DNA of 64,000 bases. It comes from a virus. Shown here piece by piece: positions 7,341 through 15,253 of the stretch. Within the stretch, counting starts at the first letter, position 1. Every line of letters begins with the position of its first letter. Made by a program: the position numbers and the translations under genes. The notes beneath the pieces were generated by a model. The model was not told the DNA's origin, did not search any database, and saw only the letters and a list, made by a program, of their open reading frames with translations. Location of the stretch: positions 124,001-188,000 of the IMG/VR virus record IMGVR_UViG_3300020202_000001, one strand, 5' to 3'.

Positions 7341-9021
7341 GAGTGCTCCTCGTACCAGTTTGAACGTCCGTGTCCCTTGGGACGGGGTCTGTGCGGCGCT
7401 GGGGGTTCCGTTCCCCGGCATGGCCCTACCGCTCCGAACGACGTGCCCGCTCTGCGGCCGGCACGCCCTCGACCTGTTCAATGATAACATCTCGGGGGGT
7501 CAGTGGCACCACTGCGCCGAGTGCCGGTCCGCCGGGGACATGATCGAGCTGGCGTCGGCGAGCTGGGGGTGCGAGCCGGGGACCGCCCTGGCGAGGCTCT
7601 CCGAGGCCGGCGTGCAGCTCCCGCCCGAGTGCGGCGACCCGGCCGAGGTGTCCGCGTACGTCGACCGCTACCCCGCCTACCGCCGCCGGATGGCCGACCT
7701 CTGGGCCGCCGCCAAGGCGAACCTCCCGCAGAGCCGCTCCTCCGACGTCGGCAAGATCCGAACCCGCCACAACCTGAAGCTCGACGTGAGCCTGCAGCGG
7801 TGGCGGGCCGGGCCGGGCCACCTCGTCGGGTCGATCGGGTGGCGGGACGTCGAGGTCGCGTTCAACCCGTCCTCGGCCACGTCCAGCAGCGGGATGAGCA
7901 GCTACCGCGTGTTCAAGGGCAAGCACTGGGGCGAGGTGCTGACCGTCCCGTTCTACGACCTACCCGACCGCATCCGGGCGTTCATGTTCCTCGGCCGCGA
8001 GGGCCGCCCGCACCTCGACCAGGTGTTCCGCCGGCTGACGCTCGGGCAAGGGCGGGCCGACTGGTCCGAGGCGGGGCTCGCCGGGATCGAGTCCGTGGCC
8101 CTCGCCGGCGACCCGGCCAGCGTGATCGCCACCGACGACTACCTCCTCAACCTCCAGGTCCAGTTCCGCAACTTCCGCAGCTCGATGCGGTCGATCCCGA
8201 TGGTCGTGTGGCGGGACGACGGGGAGTGCCGCACCCGCACCGCCTGGTCGATCCTTGGCGGCAAGCGGGTCGTGTTCTGGGCGAGGGAAATAGACCACCG
8301 CGTCGTCATGCAGGCCGTCGAGACGGACGGCCGCATCTCGACGGCCGGGCCGGCGACGCCGACCCGGGAGGCCATGCTCCACTACCTGCGGCTCCGGCCC
8401 GGCAACGACCTCGAACGCGTCGTCCTCAAGCACGCCAAGCCGTGGGCCGAGGCCCTGCGGGCGTGGATGGCCGAAGCGCCCGAGGGCAAGGTGCAGGACC
8501 TGACGCTGCGGCTGGAGCAGGCCGGGGCGGACGTGTCGTACATCTTCCGCCAGCTCGGCGGGGACTACCACACGACCCGCGTCTCCCCAATGCGGGGCGT
8601 GCAGCTGAACGACCAACAGGTCGTCGAGCAGCACGACCGCTGGTACCTCGAAGGCAGCCGCCGGCACGGCAAGGGCCGCCGGCAGGTGTCCAACGCGACG
8701 CTGCGGCTGACGCACGCGATCAAGGACCGGGAGACCGGGACGATGCACTACCGTGGGGTCATCCGGTACAAGGGTACCGAGATCCCGTTCATCGAGAAGC
8801 TGGACACGGTCCGGCGGAAGACGGCGGAGTGGATGGCGGCGAAGATGCTCGATGCCGAGGCGGGCGTGCTCGCCGTCGGCGCGATGCGTACGAACCTCCA
8901 CCAGATCGCCGTCCTGTTTCACGAGCCCGTCTTCGTCGTCGACGACCTCTACAAGTGGGTCGAGCGGCTGAAGGCCGGCGAACAAGACCCCGCTCCGGCG
9001 GGGCAGGAAGGTCAGAGATGA
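7339..9021 (+). CDS. CHC2 primase-like zinc-finger protein
   Basis: Starts at 7339 with an AAGGATGG-like ribosome site (MSAPRTSLNVRVPWDG). Residues 36-70 hold CPLCG, then WHHCAECRSAGDMIELA. This matches the layout of the zinc-binding domain of DnaG-type primases, where the second cysteine pair is followed by Gly-Asp and a hydrophobic helix. The remaining ~480 residues have no TOPRIM motif that I can see, so this may be a DNA-binding relative of primase, not a working primase. A separate TOPRIM primase gene lies at 45067. The start codon overlaps the divergent gene's start. Confidence 0.65.
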   Translation: MSAPRTSLNVRVPWDGVCAALGVPFPGMALPLRTTCPLCGRHALDLFNDNISGGQWHHCAECRSAGDMIELASASWGCEPGTALARLSEAGVQLPPECGDPAEVSAYVDRYPAYRRRMADLWAAAKANLPQSRSSDVGKIRTRHNLKLDVSLQRWRAGPGHLVGSIGWRDVEVAFNPSSATSSSGMSSYRVFKGKHWGEVLTVPFYDLPDRIRAFMFLGREGRPHLDQVFRRLTLGQGRADWSEAGLAGIESVALAGDPASVIATDDYLLNLQVQFRNFRSSMRSIPMVVWRDDGECRTRTAWSILGGKRVVFWAREIDHRVVMQAVETDGRISTAGPATPTREAMLHYLRLRPGNDLERVVLKHAKPWAEALRAWMAEAPEGKVQDLTLRLEQAGADVSYIFRQLGGDYHTTRVSPMRGVQLNDQQVVEQHDRWYLEGSRRHGKGRRQVSNATLRLTHAIKDRETGTMHYRGVIRYKGTEIPFIEKLDTVRRKTAEWMAAKMLDAEAGVLAVGAMRTNLHQIAVLFHEPVFVVDDLYKWVERLKAGEQDPAPAGQEGQR

Positions 9022-9215
9022 AGGCGACCGAGATCCTGGACAAGATCCAGGCGGAAGTGGACGCGGCCCGCGAGGACGCAACGAAGTTCGACGGCGGCAC
9101 CAACGCCGCCGGGACGCGAGTGCGGAAGCGGCTGCAGAGCATCGCGGGTTGGGGCAAGGACGGCCGCAAGCGCATCAGCGAGACCGTCGCCGAGCGGAAG
9201 GAAGCGAAGAAGTAG
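9018..9215 (+). CDS. Histone H1-like (Hc1-type) DNA-binding protein
   Basis: A 65-aa, lysine/arginine-rich protein whose ATG overlaps the end of the previous gene by 4 bp. The pattern of a short helix, then KFDGGTNAAGTRVRKRLQSI, then a basic helix resembles the bacterial histone H1-like Hc1 family, in which a helical pair around a conserved N-A-A-G-T-R-x-R-K segment precedes a basic tail. Such proteins bind DNA without sequence specificity and compact it. Here it may coat or condense phage DNA, or act with the upstream zinc-finger protein. A hairpin terminator follows at 9252. Confidence 0.6.
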   Translation: MKATEILDKIQAEVDAAREDATKFDGGTNAAGTRVRKRLQSIAGWGKDGRKRISETVAERKEAKK

Positions 9216-9251
9216 TTCGCGGCCGCGACGACATGGACATCCGCCAGGTAA

Positions 9252-9282
9252 GGACGCCCCGGGTTCGCAGCCCGGGGCGTCC
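9252..9282 (+). terminator. Hairpin terminator after the Hc1-like gene
   Basis: A 12-bp GGACGCCCCGGG stem and its complement close a 7-base loop, followed by GTGTTT. It lies 37 bp after the stop at 9215. Confidence 0.75.
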
Positions 9283-9302
9283 GTGTTTCACGGAGGCGAG
9301 CG

Positions 9303-10172
9303 ATGAAGGCCAAGCTCAAGCCCGACGCACTGACGCGACACACGAAGAAGCTGAACCAGGGCCGCAACCCGGCCGCCGGCTACTCGCACGAGGAGTGGCA
9401 GTTCAAGCACGCGCTCGAACACCTGGGCGACAAGCTCTGGCCGGTCACGACGCGGATCGTCCGCGGCGTGCAGGACCACGCCTACCTCGTCGTCGGCGAG
9501 ATCCCCAACCGGCACGGCGGCAAGCTCAAGTCGCAGCTGATGGCGGTGCCGAACGACTACCTCGACTTCGAGGACGACGGCGTCGAGCACCCCTCGCCGG
9601 TGTCGAAGGACCACATGCAGTACCGCCTGTTCATCAAGGACGGGATGCAGACCGTGCAGGTGCTGACGTCGTGGACGGACGGGTTCTGCGCGTTCGTCCC
9701 GACGACCATGCAGCCGCCCGAGGAGATCGCCGGCGTCAGGACGTACGCCCCCGGCAACGGGACGCTGTCGTTCAGCCAGCAGGACGCGAGCGGCCGCACC
9801 CACGGCGACGTCACGGTCGAGCAGGCGAAGATGTACATGCAGCTGACGACGGCCGGGCGGGAGCTGCTCGCCCAGCACTGGCAGCTGTACGACCACATGG
9901 GCCACGCGACGCTGGTCAACCGCGTCGAGCGGGTGGGCGACAAGCGGCTGAAATGCTGGCTGTACGGCGAGCACGAGTACACTTACACGGGCGACGCCCA
10001 CGCCGGCTACCTGTGCGAGTTCGAGTACGAGTACAAGGGCGCGAAGCACCGGGTCGTGAACCAGAGCCTGCAGCTGGTCCTCCGGTACTTCATCGCGTTC
10101 GAGCACCTGCTGAAGGAGATGAAACGTGTCCTACCGGAAGGAACAGGGGAGGGGCCACACGGCCCAGGCTAA
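9303..10172 (+). CDS. Hypothetical protein, 289 aa
   Basis: Starts with a CGGAGGCG ribosome site directly after the terminator hairpin. The sequence has beta-rich segments (HAYLVVGEIPNRHGG, MQYRLFIKDGMQTVQVLT) and a Tyr/Glu-rich region near residue 225. No known family is recognised. The last 47 bp overlap the next gene, so its final ~15 residues (PEGTGEGPHGPG) may be of little importance. Confidence 0.72.
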   Translation: MKAKLKPDALTRHTKKLNQGRNPAAGYSHEEWQFKHALEHLGDKLWPVTTRIVRGVQDHAYLVVGEIPNRHGGKLKSQLMAVPNDYLDFEDDGVEHPSPVSKDHMQYRLFIKDGMQTVQVLTSWTDGFCAFVPTTMQPPEEIAGVRTYAPGNGTLSFSQQDASGRTHGDVTVEQAKMYMQLTTAGRELLAQHWQLYDHMGHATLVNRVERVGDKRLKCWLYGEHEYTYTGDAHAGYLCEFEYEYKGAKHRVVNQSLQLVLRYFIAFEHLLKEMKRVLPEGTGEGPHGPG

Positions 10173-10812
10173 CAACGACACGATCGACGACGCGTGGGCG
10201 ATCTACCGCAAGGGCGAGCGGCCCGACCGCCCGTGCGACGAGGACTGCGCGAGGCGGAAGGCCGGCTCGGACGCCGTCGCCTGCGACTGCTCGCGGGCAC
10301 AGGAGGAGGCGGACGACCTGGTGGGCGTGGTCGACACCGAGACGCTCGCCGACCGGTTCATCGCCGCGCTGGAGGCCAACGAGCCGCTGCTCGTGCGGAA
10401 CGAGGAGCTGGTGCGGGAGCTGGGCAACCTCGTGGGCGAGGTGCGGTCGATGGGGTGGACGGACCGCGAGACCGACATCGCCACGCAGCTCCTGCCGCGG
10501 GTCCTCGACGTGCTGAAGACCTTCTCCGGCGAGATCCAGATTATCACCCGCAACGACAACAACGGCGACGAGCCCGAGTTCCTGACCTTCGACAAGGAGA
10601 AGGCCAAGGCGAAGTACCTGGAACTCATCAAGGCCGAGGGCAAGCAGATCCCCGAGGGCCACCAGATCAACGAGGTCGTGACGACGCCGGCCGGCACGGT
10701 CGAGGGCCGGTACGCGGACGACATGGTCGTGCAGGTCGACGGCGTCTGGTACGGCAACACCGACGCCTACGGCGACACGATGATCCGGTGGTTCGCGGAC
10801 CGGCTCAGCTAG
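10126..10812 (+). CDS. Hypothetical protein, 228 aa
   Basis: Starts at GTG with AAGGAGATGAAAC just upstream, inside the end of the preceding gene, so translation is likely coupled. It contains cysteines near the N-terminus (CDEDCARRK, CDCSRAQ) that could bind a metal, a helical middle, and a C-terminal beta-rich part (MVVQVDGVWYGNT). No family is recognised. It ends 3' to 3' with the terminase gene at 10809, overlapping it by 4 bp, with no terminator hairpin visible between them. Confidence 0.72.
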   Translation: MSYRKEQGRGHTAQANNDTIDDAWAIYRKGERPDRPCDEDCARRKAGSDAVACDCSRAQEEADDLVGVVDTETLADRFIAALEANEPLLVRNEELVRELGNLVGEVRSMGWTDRETDIATQLLPRVLDVLKTFSGEIQIITRNDNNGDEPEFLTFDKEKAKAKYLELIKAEGKQIPEGHQINEVVTTPAGTVEGRYADDMVVQVDGVWYGNTDAYGDTMIRWFADRLS

Positions 10813-12743
10813 AGCAGCTCCCGCATCACGTCCTTGTCCTCGGGGTGCATCGCGTTGAGGAGGTCGTACGGGACCGCCATCTTCGCGATCGCCGCCACGT
10901 TGGGCCACTTGTCCGTCATGTTCCACAACGCGCACGCCCCAACGTTCGTCGCCTGGGCGAAGTCGTCTCGCAGGTTCGGGTCGCGGATGATCGTGTACAC
11001 GTCCTTGCCGAGGCGGCTGTCGACCTTCTCGTCCACCAGGGCGAGGAAGTCGCGGATCAGGCCCTCGTCGTCGGCGTGGTGGTAGTCGTCCTGGAAGAAC
11101 CTGATCCACCCGTTCTTGATCTGGTTGCAGGTCAGCAGGAGCGAGCGGGTCTTGTCGACCTGGTAGTGCGACCGCGGCGAGTTCTTCGACCCGGGCTTGA
11201 ACTGCATGATCCGGCTCGTGGCCCCGACGCGGACGTAGGCGACGGGGAGCACGCGTTCGAGCGGGTAGCCGGCCTGGATGATGAACGTCTCGCGGAGCGA
11301 GCCGGCACCGGTGTAGTCGTGGGCGATGGCGTGGCACTTGAACTTGTACGCCAGCCCCACGGCGAGCTTGGCCTCCCGCTCGTGCTCGTGCGGGGTCAGC
11401 GAGCGGTAGGCGAAGATCACGTCGATCTTGCCGTCCACCCGCATGCCCATCACGGAGTAGACGGTGTAGCTCATCCCGTCCTGCCCGCCGCCGCCCCAGT
11501 CGCACGCCAGCACGCGGGCGACGTAGGCGGACGGGTCGAACGCCTCGACGGCCCGTGTCAGGTCGCGGGGCCACGGCAGCACGCACGCCCGCTCCAGGTC
11601 GGAGAGCGTGATGATGCGGGAGCCCGTGTCGGACGACTCGCCGAGCACCTCGTTGTAGTAGACGTGCTCGGGCGTGTTGCCTTGGCCCTCGCGCTTGCCG
11701 AGGAGCATCGACCACTTCTCACGCGACGCGTAGTGCATCGGCATGAGGATCTGGGGGACGTGGTAGCCGGCGAAGTCCCACCGCTTCTCCGGCCGGGCGT
11801 GCACCCACCGGCCGAACTGCGGGAAGACGCTCTTCGGCTGGTGGCACTTGCCGCACACGATCCCCGGCCGCTCGTAGCTGATGTCCTCGGAGTACGGCCC
11901 GATCATGTCGTCGAGGTCGTGCGTCCGGGCGGGCACGTTCCAGTGCCCGCACTTGAAGCACTTCATCACCCACTCGGCCTGGGAGCTGTCCTTCCACAGC
12001 TTCTGGATCGTGTTCTCAAGGGACTTTGGGGTGCCGGCGTACTCCTCGATCACGCCGTAGGGCGAGCCGGACATCGTCTCGCGGATGATCGGGATGTGGT
12101 CCTTGTCGAGGTCCTGCACCTCGTCGTAGGACACCTTGTTCGCCGAGATGCCGCGCGTCCGGTCGCAGTCCGTGAACGCGAAGCTGAAGATCATCTTCGA
12201 GCGGTTGTTGAACGTCCGCTGCAGCACCGAGTTCACGGTGTCGCTGCCGATGAACAACGCCTTCACGGGGCTGGTCTCGATGAACGGCCGGACGTAGTTC
12301 TGCGAGAACCGCCGGATCATCTCGTACAGCGGCGTGACGTACAGCGTCGAGAAGTACGGGATCGCGTTCGAGTGGACGATGCCGCGGGCCGCGAGGTTGG
12401 TGCTCTTGGCGACCTGGCGGCCGGTCTTGTACATGACCTTCCGCGGCATCCGCATGCGGTAGAAGGTCTCGAACGGGAAGTAGCCGGGCGACCGCTTGGC
12501 GTGCTTGCCCGGGCGGCGGTCGAGCGTGTACGGCTCGCCGTTCAGCGAGAGGAGGAGGGGGAGCAGGGCCTTGAAGCTGGCACCCTTGCCCTTGGCGAGG
12601 ATGTGCTGCGCTTCGAGCAGCCGCTTCGTGTCGTTGTCTTCAAAGCCCGAGAGGCGGACGCCTTCGAGGAGGCTCTTGTCGAACTGGGCTGTAACTTCGT
12701 CGGGATCGACGGTCCCGGCAGGAATCACAATGGAGGATGCCAT
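10809..12743 (-). CDS. terL: Terminase large subunit
   Basis: A 644-aa leftward gene starting at MASSIVIPAG (ATG complement at 12741-12743). Residues ~105-115 form a Walker A-like loop (YKTGRQVAKST) of the kind seen in terminase ATPases. VSYDEVQDLD at ~204-212 is the Walker B with the catalytic acidic residue. Two CxxC pairs at ~262-300 suggest a zinc insertion. The C-terminal RNase H-like nuclease domain shows VLACDWGGGG at ~411-420 and a later DDYHHADDEG. It packages DNA into the prohead and cuts it to length. Unlike most phages, it points against nearly all its neighbours, and no small subunit or portal gene is recognised beside it. Confidence 0.9.
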   Translation of the reverse strand: MASSIVIPAGTVDPDEVTAQFDKSLLEGVRLSGFEDNDTKRLLEAQHILAKGKGASFKALLPLLLSLNGEPYTLDRRPGKHAKRSPGYFPFETFYRMRMPRKVMYKTGRQVAKSTNLAARGIVHSNAIPYFSTLYVTPLYEMIRRFSQNYVRPFIETSPVKALFIGSDTVNSVLQRTFNNRSKMIFSFAFTDCDRTRGISANKVSYDEVQDLDKDHIPIIRETMSGSPYGVIEEYAGTPKSLENTIQKLWKDSSQAEWVMKCFKCGHWNVPARTHDLDDMIGPYSEDISYERPGIVCGKCHQPKSVFPQFGRWVHARPEKRWDFAGYHVPQILMPMHYASREKWSMLLGKREGQGNTPEHVYYNEVLGESSDTGSRIITLSDLERACVLPWPRDLTRAVEAFDPSAYVARVLACDWGGGGQDGMSYTVYSVMGMRVDGKIDVIFAYRSLTPHEHEREAKLAVGLAYKFKCHAIAHDYTGAGSLRETFIIQAGYPLERVLPVAYVRVGATSRIMQFKPGSKNSPRSHYQVDKTRSLLLTCNQIKNGWIRFFQDDYHHADDEGLIRDFLALVDEKVDSRLGKDVYTIIRDPNLRDDFAQATNVGACALWNMTDKWPNVAAIAKMAVPYDLLNAMHPEDKDVMRELL

Positions 12744-12745
12744 CC

Positions 12746-12982
12746 TTGGCTCACAAAATGAGTTCACGTCGTGGCCGCGGGCTCCGCCCGCGCGCCGACC
12801 CGGACCAGGCCACACTGGACGAGGCCGAGCGCATGCTCGACGTCCTGGTGGATCAGTTCAAGCTGTTCCTCGCCTTCCTTGGGCGCGGGCTGCTTGAGCT
12901 GGTATGCTTGCCTTTCAAGCGGCCAGAGCCGCCAGTCGAGCAACCGCCACGGCGTAAGCCGCGAAAAACGAGGTCATCCTAA
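12746..12982 (+). CDS. Small basic protein with hydrophobic helix
   Basis: A ~78-aa product diverging from terL. The likely start is TTG at 12746, with GGAGG nine bases upstream; ATGs at 12737 and 12758 are in frame. After an Arg-rich N-terminus comes a long amphipathic to hydrophobic stretch (MLDVLVDQFKLFLAFLGRG, then LLELVCLPF), followed by a Pro/Arg/Lys-rich tail. It could be membrane-associated. Function unknown. Its start region lies within the first codons of the opposite-strand terL. Confidence 0.5.
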   Translation: MAHKMSSRRGRGLRPRADPDQATLDEAERMLDVLVDQFKLFLAFLGRGLLELVCLPFKRPEPPVEQPPRRKPRKTRSS

Positions 12983-12998
12983 CAGGCGAGGGATACGC

Positions 12999-13250
12999 AT
13001 GCCAACCACGTCGCGAAGCGCGATCGAGTTCCTCCGCAGGCACGGGCTCCGACAGACGCCGCAGACCCCGCGGCCGATGTTCGACGCCGGTGCCCTGCTG
13101 ATCCACACGATCCCGCTCGACACGGACCAGCTCAACCCGGCCCTGCTGCTGGACGGGCTGGGCAGTCCGCCGCCGGACCGCGGCGTGACCGGGGCGTGGC
13201 CCCCGCCTCAGGAGGTAATCGAAGATGGGACGACAAGCGAGTCGCAGTAG
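12999..13250 (+). CDS. Hypothetical protein, 83 aa
   Basis: Starts at an ATG 17 bp after the previous stop with GGCGAGGGA upstream. The N-terminal SRSAIEFLRRHGLRQTP could be a short helix; the rest is Pro/Leu/Gly-rich. It overlaps the next gene by 26 bp. No family is recognised; coding status rests on the codon bias and on its place between two other small genes. Confidence 0.5.
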   Translation: MPTTSRSAIEFLRRHGLRQTPQTPRPMFDAGALLIHTIPLDTDQLNPALLLDGLGSPPPDRGVTGAWPPPQEVIEDGTTSESQ

Positions 13251-13407
13251 TTCGCTTCTCGCAGTCCTGGGCATCCTGTGGGCGTGCGGCGTGCTCATCA
13301 CGCTGATCGGCGGGGTCTACATCCACTGGATCGTGATCCTCGCAGCCACCGTCGTCAACGTGAGGACGGCGGCCGCGATCGGCAGGCCGCCGAGCCGCCG
13401 CAGGTAG
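13225..13407 (+). CDS. Small membrane protein, 60 aa
   Basis: Preceded by CAGGAGGTAATC, a strong ribosome site. Residues ~10-47 form two hydrophobic segments (LLAVLGILWACGVLITLIGG and VYIHWIVILAATVV) with a basic C-terminus (GRPPSRRR) that would face the cytoplasm. It may be an inner-membrane protein of the phage, for example one involved in lysis, exclusion or host takeover, but no specific role can be assigned. It sits beside a second membrane protein gene. Confidence 0.65.
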   Translation: MGRQASRSSSLLAVLGILWACGVLITLIGGVYIHWIVILAATVVNVRTAAAIGRPPSRRR

Positions 13408-13449
13408 CCCGGGTGCCGCGTCGCACCCATTCGTCAACCGGAGTCGCGC

Positions 13450-13863
13450 GTGTTCAACCTGATCGTAGCAGCCTTGGCCGTGTGGCAGGCAATCAACATC
13501 TGGCACCACTCCTCCCTCTTCAGCTCGAAGCGGGCGTACGTGGAGTGCTGGGACGACTGGCGGAAGGACTTGCTCCGCTGCCCGTTCTGTCTCAGCCCGT
13601 GGGTGGCCGTCGCTATGGTCCTGTGGCTGGGCCTCGTCGACCACCTGATCGTCCCCAGGCTGCCGGTGCTCGGGCTCGTGCTCGACGCCCCGATCCACGC
13701 CCTGGCCGTCTCCCGCGTTGCGAACGTGCTCCACGACCTGATGAAGAAGCTCGACCAGACGCCCAAAGCGAATAAGCTAGGCGTCCCGGTCACGGGCGAC
13801 CATCAGGCCGAAGAGCCGTCCGGGGCGGAGCAAGCAGACGCAGGGCCGCAACAGGCAGAGTGA
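13450..13863 (+). CDS. DUF1360-like membrane protein
   Basis: A 137-aa protein with an N-terminal hydrophobic helix, a central RCPFCLSPWVAVAMVLWLG segment and a later helix around ALAVSRVANVLHDL. A cysteine pair followed by Pro-Trp and a membrane helix, then a small-residue helix with A-x-A-N, is typical of DUF1360-type proteins known from phages and Bacillus. The hydrophilic last ~35 residues are probably cytoplasmic. The family's function is unknown. The stop is followed at once by a copy of the dispersed palindrome. Confidence 0.55.
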   Translation: MFNLIVAALAVWQAINIWHHSSLFSSKRAYVECWDDWRKDLLRCPFCLSPWVAVAMVLWLGLVDHLIVPRLPVLGLVLDAPIHALAVSRVANVLHDLMKKLDQTPKANKLGVPVTGDHQAEEPSGAEQADAGPQQAE

Positions 13864-13864
13864 A

Positions 13865-13883
13865 TCTCAAAACCGGTTTTTGA
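13865..13883 (-). repeat. Dispersed palindrome, copy 2
   Basis: TCTCAAAACCGGTTTTTGA, the exact consensus in reverse orientation. It ends one base before the ATG at 13885, so it occupies the place where a ribosome site would normally be. Confidence 0.85.
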
Positions 13884-13884
13884 A

Positions 13885-14748
13885 ATGAGCAGTGACGCAA
13901 CGAGAGGACCCCAACAGCCCCCGCAGGCACCGCCGGAGGAGCAGGCCCGAAACCTGCCCTTCTACCAGGCGGCGCTGAACGAGTTCAGGGCGACGGCCGC
14001 CAACGTGTTCGCATCTCACCCCGAGGTGCGTTCGGCGGTCGTCGTCCTGGACTACCGGGGAGGACTGAACGACGCGAAGATCGACAAGGCCATCTGGCTC
14101 GGAGATAACGGACCGGTGAACGAGCCGGCCGCGATGTTCGGCGGGATCTACAACATGCTCGGCGTGCTTGAGGTGATGTTCACCCGGGCGGCGCAGAACG
14201 AGCAGGCCATGGTGCAGCGGGCGCAGGCCCTCGGTGCCGAGATCGTGAAGAGGGAGCAGCGCCTTGCCGAAGTCAACAAAGCCGTCGCGGCTGCCGAGGC
14301 GTCCGCCCCCGGACCTATCGGACCCACGGGTCCGACCGGAGGACCCCGAGGAGAGCCAGAGCCCGAGCGGCCCTGGCCCGACCGCATCTGGTACAACGGC
14401 GGCCGCCGCGAAGTCACCGACTCCAAAGAAGCCCACGGGTTCGGCGACGTCTACGGCCAAGACGTCGGGGAGCACCAGCTCGCCAGCCTCGGGTACGTCC
14501 GGGAAGGGAGCCCCGGGGAAATCGACGGCTGGTGGTACCGCCAGCCCCGGCTCCCCGCCAAGCCCCAGCAGCAAGAGCGGGAAGCGGACGGCCGGTTCAC
14601 CGGGGACTTCGACCCCGGAGCCCCACCCGCAAGGCACCGGCGACTCCTCGACCACGAAGTCCGGCCGCCCGCCGGCGGGGTCGACGACCTCCTCGCCGAC
14701 GTCGGCGGGGGAGACGCTCCAGGCCCTGCTGGCAAGGCTGGGGATTGA
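13885..14748 (+). CDS. Hypothetical protein with collagen-like patch
   Basis: The 287-aa product begins directly after a dispersed palindrome and has no purine-rich ribosome site. Residues ~20-135 look helical, with a coiled-coil-like part (AQNEQAMVQRAQALGAEIV). A short Gly-Pro-rich patch follows (GPIGPTGPTGGPRGEPEPE), resembling the collagen-like repeats common in phage fibre or structural proteins, then a compact domain (WYNGGRREVTDSKE). The 3' third overlaps the RNase H-fold gene in another frame; the codon bias favours this frame until about 14620. Confidence 0.6.
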   Translation: MSSDATRGPQQPPQAPPEEQARNLPFYQAALNEFRATAANVFASHPEVRSAVVVLDYRGGLNDAKIDKAIWLGDNGPVNEPAAMFGGIYNMLGVLEVMFTRAAQNEQAMVQRAQALGAEIVKREQRLAEVNKAVAAAEASAPGPIGPTGPTGGPRGEPEPERPWPDRIWYNGGRREVTDSKEAHGFGDVYGQDVGEHQLASLGYVREGSPGEIDGWWYRQPRLPAKPQQQEREADGRFTGDFDPGAPPARHRRLLDHEVRPPAGGVDDLLADVGGGDAPGPAGKAGD

Positions 14749-15253
14749 GAAGTGGGACGCCGTCATCGTCGGTGACGGGTCCGGCAGCAAGTGGGGCAAC
14801 CCGCTCGGGTGGGCCGCCGTGCTGCTGCAGAAGAACTCGATGGAGCGCAAGGTCTTCCACGGGGCCATGAACGACGGCACCGTGAGCATGGCCGAGATCC
14901 TCGCCTACCTGGCCCCGCTGACGTGGTACGCCATGACGGTCGGGGACCGGCCGAAGATCTACAACGTCCACATCATCACCGACAGCCAGTACGTGCAGAG
15001 CACGGGCGAGGGCGGCAAGCTGAACATGCGGAAGCACAAGGTCCTCTGGACCGCCTTCGGCATGTTCAACCGCCTGGGCCTGCGGCTGCACTGGCACTGG
15101 CTGCCGGCGGAGCACAACGACAAGGTGAAGTCGGCGGGGCTGAACAAGTACGTCGACGAGCTAAGCCGGGCCGCACGGCTCGGGTACACGGCGGCCGCCC
15201 CGGAGAAGGCGGCGAAGGTGCCCGACCGGCACCTCCTCAACCCATGGGAATGA
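14264..15253 (+). CDS. RNase H-fold protein (start uncertain)
   Basis: The conserved part begins near 14710 and reads VIVGDGSGSKWGNPLGWAAV, then SMAEILAYLAPL, IITDSQYVQ and finally WHWLPAEHNDKVK. This gives the spaced D, E and D residues and a late His/Asn-Asp of ribonuclease HI, which cuts RNA in RNA-DNA hybrids, for example primers at phage replication forks. The only canonical start in frame is the ATG at 14264, which would add ~150 Ser/Thr/Pro-rich residues overprinted on the upstream gene. An ATT at 14744, after AAGGCTGGGG and overlapping the upstream TGA, is another possible start. RNase H identity is fairly secure; the N-terminus is not. Confidence 0.7.
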   Translation: MPKSTKPSRLPRRPPPDLSDPRVRPEDPEESQSPSGPGPTASGTTAAAAKSPTPKKPTGSATSTAKTSGSTSSPASGTSGKGAPGKSTAGGTASPGSPPSPSSKSGKRTAGSPGTSTPEPHPQGTGDSSTTKSGRPPAGSTTSSPTSAGETLQALLARLGIEKWDAVIVGDGSGSKWGNPLGWAAVLLQKNSMERKVFHGAMNDGTVSMAEILAYLAPLTWYAMTVGDRPKIYNVHIITDSQYVQSTGEGGKLNMRKHKVLWTAFGMFNRLGLRLHWHWLPAEHNDKVKSAGLNKYVDELSRAARLGYTAAAPEKAAKVPDRHLLNPWE

